Shown here piece after piece: positions 7,489-12,887 of a DNA stretch of 18,621 bases. The notes beneath the pieces are model-generated. The model was given only the letters and a program-made list of their open reading frames with translations, searched no databases and was not told the origin of the DNA. Source of the DNA: UBA1858 sp963926275 (GTDB taxonomy: Bacteria; Pseudomonadota; Gammaproteobacteria; UBA4575); the NCBI GenBank assembly GCA_963926275.1, contig CAWUWP010000012.1, positions 1 to 18,621 of the forward strand, in the 5' to 3' direction. Each line of letters starts with the position of its first letter. Position 1 is the stretch's first letter. The translations under genes and the position numbers were made by a program.

Positions 7489-8205
7489 CTATTCCATTAA
7501 TAGGGTTTTTAAATCAGAAATAATGGATTGGTCATGTAGAAAACTAGCGCTATATTGCGTTCTTTTTCGACCATCTTTATCGATTAAAAATACTCTTAAA
7601 ATATGCGCGAAACTGTTGGTAGGGTTACCTTCTTCATCATATTCTTGATTGACGTATTGTCCGAAGCCTTGTGTTATCGGTTTTAATTCTTCCTCGGAAG
7701 CAGTGGTAAGAAACTGCCATTCTGGCCCACCAAAGTCTTTACTGCCTTGACCATAAAATTTCATTACTTCAGGCGTGTCATATTTAGGATCGAAACTCAA
7801 ACTCACTAGTCTGATCTGATCAGACAACTCTGGATCATTTTTCAATGCTTCTTTTAACTTATAGTAAACTGCTGTTACTAGTGGACAACCATTTAAATCT
7901 GAACATTGTGTGAACATGAAACTAAGAAGAACAATTTTATCTCCATAAAAATCTGATAACCGTTTTTCCTCACCTTGATCTGTTAATACATCGCCATCAG
8001 CGGCTTCCCCGAATGGAGGTAATTTATAGCTTCCCGCCTCTGGCAGTTCAAACTGCATATCACCCCAGCCTGGTGCATGAAGGAGCACTTGGTTTTCATG
8101 GCTAGCGATCTCTGCCGTATGCTTGGCTTCGTTATCTGTGTTATCGCACCCAGATAGCGAAAAAATTAATAATAGTGAAAAACAAATTAGCGTTGCGTTT
8201 TTCAT
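7489..8205 (-). CDS. Sco1/SenC-like lipoprotein with CX5C copper motif
   Basis: The 238-aa protein has a lipobox, LSGC with Cys20 after a short hydrophobic segment, so it should be membrane-anchored on the periplasmic side. The thioredoxin-like Sco core includes LLSFMFTQCSDLNGCPLV (Cys101 and Cys107), LVSLSFDPKYDTPE and a conserved histidine (His201) in FAHILRVFLID. Sco proteins bind copper through two cysteines and one histidine and deliver it to cuproenzymes. The canonical spacing is CX3C, as in the second Sco of this window. Here it is CX5C. It lies between mtoX, which is reported to be copper-dependent, and the di-haem peroxidase, so copper loading of MtoX is the natural inference. A terminator-like hairpin separates it from mtoX. 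Confidence 0.9.
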   Translation of the reverse strand: MKNATLICFSLLLIFSLSGCDNTDNEAKHTAEIASHENQVLLHAPGWGDMQFELPEAGSYKLPPFGEAADGDVLTDQGEEKRLSDFYGDKIVLLSFMFTQCSDLNGCPLVTAVYYKLKEALKNDPELSDQIRLVSLSFDPKYDTPEVMKFYGQGSKDFGGPEWQFLTTASEEELKPITQGFGQYVNQEYDEEGNPTNSFAHILRVFLIDKDGRKRTQYSASFLHDQSIISDLKTLLME

Positions 8206-8233
8206 GATCCCTTTTTTTAATCCTTTATATAAA

Positions 8234-8263
8234 CAAAAGGCCGCCTACGAAGGCGGCCTTTTG
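8234..8263 (-). terminator. Hairpin terminator/attenuator between mtoX and sco
   Basis: A perfect 13-bp stem (8234-8246 with 8251-8263) has GGCCGCC at its core and a four-base loop. On the minus strand it is followed by TTTTGTTTAT and starts about 50 nt after the mtoX stop. Most mtoX transcripts should end here, with the downstream sco-peroxidase-thioredoxin genes receiving readthrough or using another promoter. Confidence 0.87.
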
Positions 8264-8314
8264 CATTAATGCTAAGACGTTTATATGTTAAACGTCAGCC
8301 TAACCTCAATTCAA

Positions 8315-9694
8315 TTACTTCTCTATTTGAGACATCATTGTATCGGAAGAGTTCGGCTTTTGAGAATAAAGCGAGTAAGCGCCAAATCTCATTTGATGTG
8401 CACGACCTAACTTCAATTGATAGAAGTCGATAGTGAACTGGTGATCAAGTTTCTTACCATTCCAATGATATAACTTGAACCATTGCTCATCATCTTTACC
8501 CGTCTTGTCCCAGCTACCTAACAAAGAAGTAGTGAAGTAAGCACGCTTACCATCCCAACTTTGAGAGATCATGTTTACTTGTGAGCCAATTTGATGCTCA
8601 TAAGTTTGCTTAGGATTATGTGGATCACTGATGTCAAAGTAACGAGTCTTTCCGTCCATGAATGTTTGAACCCAAAGACCTTGGTCGTCAGCAGTGATAG
8701 AAATATCTACTGGCAGTGGTACTTTTGAAGGATCGCCGATGTCAGCGACATCTTCAGCTTGCCACTCACCGTTTTCATCTTCAAAGATCAACCAGATTTT
8801 TGAAGTCAAAGCAGTCGTTGTGAAACAGTAGTTGTTAAGACCACCCCAGGCACAACGAACTTCTAACGGCGCACCAGGAACATCAAATACTTTCTTTGGT
8901 TCGCGAGTATGTAAGTTCCAAAGTACCATTGTATTACCAAAGCGCTTCATTGCTTCTGGATCAGACAACATTTGACCGAAGTCCATCATGTAGTTTGACC
9001 AGCCAGTGAATGAAGAAGTTAACATGACATTACGTCGTGGTAATACACGAATGTCGTATCCATAACCGTCAGCAAAGTTACCCGTCTTCTCAGCACCACG
9101 AAGGTCATCATCAGTTGGGAACCAGTGAGCAGAAATGAATTCGCCTTCACCTGTGTACTCAGCCATACCAGTACGACCACCATGGTCAACATTATTAGAT
9201 AATGCAGATACCATGACACGACCAGGTAATGCATAGAACGTATGAGGTCCTACCATGCCGCCAGTCTTAGCTACGAAGTCAGTGATAACTTTGTGAAGCT
9301 TAGGCTTGCCCGGGTTTGAATGAACGTCAAAGATAAAGATCTTGTTACTATCTAAACCACCAGCCCATAAAAAGCGACGGTCATCAGATAGTCCAGAGTG
9401 GTGAGCTTCATTACGACCACCCACTGAAACGATATGTGCAACTTCACCAAAATTATCTGCATCAGGATTCACAGAAATAGTCACAAGCTTATCTTGCTCG
9501 TCACCCATTCCTTCAACACCTAAAGTCCAGACATATACATAGTCTTCCTGACCAACTATCTTAGCCATGTAAGGTGACATGCATGTCTCATCAGCTTGAA
9601 CAGCGGTTGGCACTCCGCCAACTAAGGCCACTGCACCGATTAATGCTGAAGCGACTGCGCCTCTTGCCCATTTAAATGGAAGCATTTCTTTCAT
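8315..9694 (-). CDS. mtoX: Methanethiol oxidase (SBP56 family)
   Basis: The 459-aa protein belongs to the selenium-binding-protein-56 family. A signal peptide ends at about AVQA-DE (34-35). The family motifs follow: a VGGRNEAHHSG segment (His98, His99), GPHTFYALPG (His151), the YGYDIRVLPRRNVMLTSSFTG stretch, PLPVDISITADD, WVQTFMDG and a C-terminal LGRAHQMRFG. The periplasmic bacterial enzyme is a copper protein that oxidises methanethiol to formaldehyde, H2S and H2O2 in dimethylsulfide and methanethiol degraders. The next genes, sco and a mauG-like peroxidase, are its described companions. Together with H4MPT and formate dehydrogenase genes, this supports the methanethiol oxidase assignment over the vaguer selenium-binding protein. 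GGAG lies about 8 nt before the ATG. A promoter and a dedicated terminator bracket the gene. Confidence 0.94.
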   Translation of the reverse strand: MKEMLPFKWARGAVASALIGAVALVGGVPTAVQADETCMSPYMAKIVGQEDYVYVWTLGVEGMGDEQDKLVTISVNPDADNFGEVAHIVSVGGRNEAHHSGLSDDRRFLWAGGLDSNKIFIFDVHSNPGKPKLHKVITDFVAKTGGMVGPHTFYALPGRVMVSALSNNVDHGGRTGMAEYTGEGEFISAHWFPTDDDLRGAEKTGNFADGYGYDIRVLPRRNVMLTSSFTGWSNYMMDFGQMLSDPEAMKRFGNTMVLWNLHTREPKKVFDVPGAPLEVRCAWGGLNNYCFTTTALTSKIWLIFEDENGEWQAEDVADIGDPSKVPLPVDISITADDQGLWVQTFMDGKTRYFDISDPHNPKQTYEHQIGSQVNMISQSWDGKRAYFTTSLLGSWDKTGKDDEQWFKLYHWNGKKLDHQFTIDFYQLKLGRAHQMRFGAYSLYSQKPNSSDTMMSQIEK

Positions 9695-9783
9695 TATTTA
9701 AACTCCATAAATTTTACTAAAAGTAGATCTAATCTCGAAACAAGATAAACACATGGTATCGGCTTAGATCCACATAAACACTT

Positions 9784-9797
9784 GCCCACGGATGGGC
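9784..9797. promoter_or_regulatory. Short hairpin/palindrome in the mtoX leader
   Basis: GCCCA and TGGGC flank a CGGA spacer, a perfect 5-bp inverted repeat inside the predicted mtoX untranslated leader. It could be a leader hairpin or a small operator. Its short length makes chance a real alternative. Confidence 0.3.
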
Positions 9798-9804
9798 TAA
9801 CCAA

Positions 9805-9856
9805 TATCAAGTTCGATGTGCGACATTATGCCGCATCCAGCCCGACTATCAAGTTC
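9805..9856. repeat. Direct repeats TATCAAGTTC in the mtoX promoter, possible operator
   Basis: Two perfect 10-bp copies lie at 9805-9814 and 9847-9856, 42 bp apart, close to four helical turns. One overlaps the predicted -35 box and the other lies just downstream of the predicted start. A partial third copy, TATCAATT, is at 9879-9886, 32 bp further upstream. No regulator gene is in the window. Confidence 0.45.
9825..9852 (-). promoter_or_regulatory. Predicted sigma70-type promoter of mtoX
   Basis: Read on the minus strand, TTGATA (9852-9847) is separated by 16 nt from CATAAT (9830-9825). Each box differs from consensus at one position. Transcription would start near 9818 and give a 5' leader of about 120 nt containing the 9784-9797 hairpin. 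The -35 box lies inside one copy of the repeated TATCAAGTTC element. Confidence 0.55.
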
Positions 9857-9963
9857 TAATAAGAGACTAGTTGTCGTATATCAATTGAACGTAAGATACC
9901 AAACTGCCTTGTATAAAGAGAGAATCTACCCAGATTGATTGGGATTTATGCAAAATTACTACT

Positions 9964-9973
9964 TTGGCGCCAA
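9964..9973. promoter_or_regulatory. Palindrome TTGGCGCCAA upstream of the second sco gene
   Basis: This is a perfect 10-bp palindrome about 75 nt before the sco start. Its first half could also serve as a weak -35 box (TTGGCG) with TACGAT 16 nt downstream, so promoter and operator readings overlap. Confidence 0.3.
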
Positions 9974-10047
9974 TTGCTCGTTATATACGATGAAACTGAC
10001 AAGTAAATCTGTAGTCTTAACAACACATAAGCCCACTATTCTAAAAT

Positions 10048-10623
10048 ATGAACATGCCTAGAATGACACATTTATCGACTCGATTAGTCCTCGCCTCAGT
10101 TTTGTTCTTTTTAGTGTGTACAGTACAAGCCCACGCTTCAAAATTAGGAGGTAATTTTGAGCTGACCTCTCACAAGGGTGCGGCCTTTCAACTAAGTGAC
10201 ATCACAGGAAAAGTTGGCATTATATTTTTTGGCTTTACTCACTGCCCTGATGTTTGCCCAAACACTCTATTGGAAATCCAACGTTTAAACGTTGCATTAA
10301 AAGACCAAGCAGAAAACATGCAAGTGCTCTTCATTAGCGTCGACCCAAAAAGAGATACTCCAAAAAAATTAGATAGTTATGTCAGCTACTTCGACAAGGA
10401 CATTATTGGCCTGACCGGCTCGACAGAAGACGTTGCCAAGGTACTTAAACAATTCAACGCCAGCGTAAAATTCACTGGCGACACCAATTCAGACACTTAT
10501 AACGTAGAGCACACTGCCAATATGTTCCTTATTAACAAGCAAGGCGATATTGGCAGCATCATTCTGCCGCGCACACCTTTCACTGTATTAGAGCAACAGG
10601 TGCGCAAACTCATCGACCAGTAA
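10048..10623 (+). CDS. Canonical Sco1/SenC/PrrC copper chaperone
   Basis: The 191-aa exported protein has an N-terminal hydrophobic signal (about residues 10-29, ending VQAHA). The classical Sco motif FFGFTHCPDVCP has Cys66 and Cys70 in CX3C spacing. LFISVDPKRDTP and the copper-ligand histidine in VEHTANMFLIN (His155) follow. Sco proteins deliver copper to the CuA site of cytochrome oxidase or act as periplasmic thiol reductants. No cox genes are near. The gene is divergent from mtoX and shares its 353-nt control region, which makes a role in MtoX copper supply possible. Three ATGs occur within the first six codons without a convincing Shine-Dalgarno, so the exact start (10048, 10054 or 10063) is open. 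Confidence 0.9.
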   Translation: MNMPRMTHLSTRLVLASVLFFLVCTVQAHASKLGGNFELTSHKGAAFQLSDITGKVGIIFFGFTHCPDVCPNTLLEIQRLNVALKDQAENMQVLFISVDPKRDTPKKLDSYVSYFDKDIIGLTGSTEDVAKVLKQFNASVKFTGDTNSDTYNVEHTANMFLINKQGDIGSIILPRTPFTVLEQQVRKLIDQ

Positions 10624-10651
10624 ACCAATCGGTGAGAACACCGGCTAGTCC

Positions 10652-11038
10652 TTAGTCGTACTTAATATAAGCAAAACGTTGATCATCAGGCACACCATCT
10701 AGATCAGGCTCATCTTTACCCGGGTTCCACTGAACCACTTGCTCAATTTTTGTCGCCAATGCAAAATCTTTATTGGTGATGCCTTTGGCAGAATGATTCA
10801 TTAGTTTAACCACCACAAACGCATAAGAAACCGTCAAATCGGGATGATGCCAAGCGGCTTCGGCTAAATGGCCCACGGTATTCACCACCATTAAGGTCCC
10901 TTTCCAGCTGTTCGTCTTATATTTACGTCGAATCCACCCATTCTCGTAATACCATTTGGGTAACTCTTCGGCTAAACGTAACTCAATTTGCTCGTCTGTA
11001 TAGGTTTGTTCCGGCTCAATATCTCGCCACTGCTCCAT
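10652..11038 (-). CDS. phhB: Pterin-4a-carbinolamine dehydratase-like protein
   Basis: The 128-aa protein contains the family signature E60-AAW-HHP(64-66)-x5-Y72-x9-H82-x8-D91, in GHLAEAAWHHPDLTVSY and LMNHSAKGITNKD. Classical PCD dehydrates 4a-hydroxytetrahydropterin for phenylalanine hydroxylase. Some bacterial members have instead been proposed, from gene clustering, to act in molybdopterin metabolism. Here no phhA is visible. The gene is divergent from a formate dehydrogenase that needs a pterin cofactor, 153 nt apart, so the latter role deserves attention. GGAG is well placed 8 nt before the ATG. The protein is about 20 aa longer than the minimal family, with an extra acidic C-terminus. 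The symbol is by homology only. Confidence 0.85.
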   Translation of the reverse strand: MEQWRDIEPEQTYTDEQIELRLAEELPKWYYENGWIRRKYKTNSWKGTLMVVNTVGHLAEAAWHHPDLTVSYAFVVVKLMNHSAKGITNKDFALATKIEQVVQWNPGKDEPDLDGVPDDQRFAYIKYD

Positions 11039-11191
11039 AATAGATCTCCATTCTCTAAATCGTACGAATTATGTTCGCTATGCACTATCTGAAATTAATC
11101 AAAATGATGATATACGCATTCTGTTAGAAATCACGTAAAATAACGCGCTTGCAACATCTCAAATTAAATTACTTAGGAATTCAGGCACATT

Positions 11192-12868
11192 ATGGACAAA
11201 GCTGTTAAGCGCAAACGTAATAAAATGCGGGGCGAGCAACGCGGAAGAAGCGTTAATCCTCTGGCTTTACAACAAGTTCGCGAATTATTGGGTGACATGC
11301 CTATTCGACGCGATCTGCTTATTGAATACCTACATTTAATTCAGGATCAATATAATCATATTTCAGCAGATCACATGACGGCATTAGCCAATGTTATGAA
11401 ACTTGCCACCACTGAAGTTTATGAAGTTGCGTCGTTCTATCATCACTTTGATTTAGTAAAAGAAGGTAGTCACACGCCACCTGAACTCACCATTAGAGTG
11501 TGCGATTCGGTGAGCTGCGAATTGAATGATGCAAACAAAATCATTAAAGCACTTGAAGGCAAGTACAACGGTGAGATTCGCATTCAACCTGTGCCATGTG
11601 TTGGGCGTTGTGAACAAGCCCCTGTTGCAGTGGTTGGCATGAATGCAATTCCTTATGCTGATGTCGACAAAATTGTTGCCGCCGTCGATAACAATGAAAG
11701 ACATGCTATCGCACCTGATTGCATTAACTTTGCAGACTACAAGAAAGACGGTGGTTACGAAACTTTATCAAAGTTAATTAAAGGATCGCTGTCTAAAGAA
11801 GACGTTATCACTACACTGGAAGATTCAAACTTACGTGGCTTAGGTGGTGCAGGATTTCCCGCTGGCAGAAAGTGGCGAATTGTTAGCGACCAACCCGCGC
11901 CAAGAATTATGGCGGTAAATATTGATGAAGGTGAACCCGGCACCTTCAAAGATCGCTACTACTTAGAAAAAGATCCACACCGATTTTTAGAGGGCATGCT
12001 AATTGCTGCTCATGTCGTTGGCACAGATGCTATTTATATTTACTTACGTGATGAATATGCCGGTGTCCGTAAAGCATTAACGATTGAACTAGAAAAGTTA
12101 AAGGCGAACCCTCCTCACGAACTTCCCCATATTGAATTAAGACGTGGTGCAGGCGCTTATATTTGCGGTGAAGAATCTGCAATGATCGAGTCTATTGAAG
12201 GTAAGCGCGGCATGCCTCGTTTACGCCCTCCTTTTGTGGCACAAATTGGCGTTTTTGGACGTCCCACTCTTGAGCATAATATGGAAACACTTTACTGGGT
12301 AAGAGATTTAATAGAACGCGGTGCAGACTGGTTTACTTCCAATGGTAGAAATGGACGCACAGGTTTGCGCTCTTTCTCCGTCAGTGGACGCGTGAAAAAA
12401 CCGGGTGTGCATTTCGCACCGGCAGGCATTACAGCTAAAGAATTAATCGATGAGTATTGTGACGGCATGTTAGATGGCCATGAGTTTTATGGTTACTTCC
12501 CAGGTGGCGCTTCTGGCGGAATACTGCCGGCCACAATGGGTGACATTCCTATGGACTTTGACACGCTCAATGAATACGGCTGTTTTATTGGCTCTGCAGC
12601 CGTGATGATTTTCTCACATCAAGATAGCGCGAAACAGTTAGCACACAATGCAATGAAATTCTTCGCTCATGAGTCATGTGGTAAGTGTACGCCGTGTCGT
12701 GTGGGTACGGCTAAAGCAGTCATGTTGATGGACAAAGGCGATTGGGATCAACCGTTAATGAAAGAGCTTTCGCAAACAATGAATGACGCATCTATTTGCG
12801 GTTTAGGCCAAGCGGCTTCAAACCCAATGCAATGTGTAATAAATTATTTTCCCGATGAACTCAAATAA
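11192..12868 (+). CDS. fdh1B: NAD-linked formate dehydrogenase, fused NuoE/NuoF-type diaphorase subunit
   Basis: The 558-aa protein fuses two modules. Residues about 25-165 are NuoE/FdsG-like, with the thioredoxin-fold [2Fe-2S] cysteines 104, 109, 136 and 140. Residues about 185-555 are NuoF/FdsB-like, with the glycine-rich GLRGLGGAGFPAGRKW, the FMN/NAD segment NIDEGEPGTFKDR, GAGAYICGEESA and the [4Fe-4S] cysteines 496, 499, 502 (CGKCTPC) and 536. It would pass electrons from formate oxidation to NAD. The fused two-subunit form matches the Fdh1B type known from Methylobacterium rather than the separate FdsG and FdsB. The catalytic subunit follows after 19 nt. The basic N-terminal extension of about 20 residues may be partly untranslated if ATG 11225 is used. 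Confidence 0.94.
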   Translation: MDKAVKRKRNKMRGEQRGRSVNPLALQQVRELLGDMPIRRDLLIEYLHLIQDQYNHISADHMTALANVMKLATTEVYEVASFYHHFDLVKEGSHTPPELTIRVCDSVSCELNDANKIIKALEGKYNGEIRIQPVPCVGRCEQAPVAVVGMNAIPYADVDKIVAAVDNNERHAIAPDCINFADYKKDGGYETLSKLIKGSLSKEDVITTLEDSNLRGLGGAGFPAGRKWRIVSDQPAPRIMAVNIDEGEPGTFKDRYYLEKDPHRFLEGMLIAAHVVGTDAIYIYLRDEYAGVRKALTIELEKLKANPPHELPHIELRRGAGAYICGEESAMIESIEGKRGMPRLRPPFVAQIGVFGRPTLEHNMETLYWVRDLIERGADWFTSNGRNGRTGLRSFSVSGRVKKPGVHFAPAGITAKELIDEYCDGMLDGHEFYGYFPGGASGGILPATMGDIPMDFDTLNEYGCFIGSAAVMIFSHQDSAKQLAHNAMKFFAHESCGKCTPCRVGTAKAVMLMDKGDWDQPLMKELSQTMNDASICGLGQAASNPMQCVINYFPDELK

Positions 12869-12887
12869 GGAAATGGAGTAACGAAAA

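Larger units (their letters stand above)
9695..10047. other. 353-nt divergent regulatory region between mtoX and the second sco
   Basis: No coding gene is visible. The stretch holds a good minus-strand sigma70-like promoter (9825-9852), a repeated TATCAAGTTC element (9805-9814, 9847-9856) with a weaker TATCAATT at 9879, a GCCCA-CGGA-TGGGC hairpin at 9784-9797, and a 10-bp palindrome TTGGCGCCAA at 9964-9973. Its size and content suit a regulated divergent promoter. Confidence 0.6.

Noticed and set aside
9019..9234. Antisense open frame of 71 codons within mtoX
   Set aside because: It lies wholly inside a clear, conserved gene, has no ribosome-binding site, and its hydrophobic, valine-rich product matches no family.
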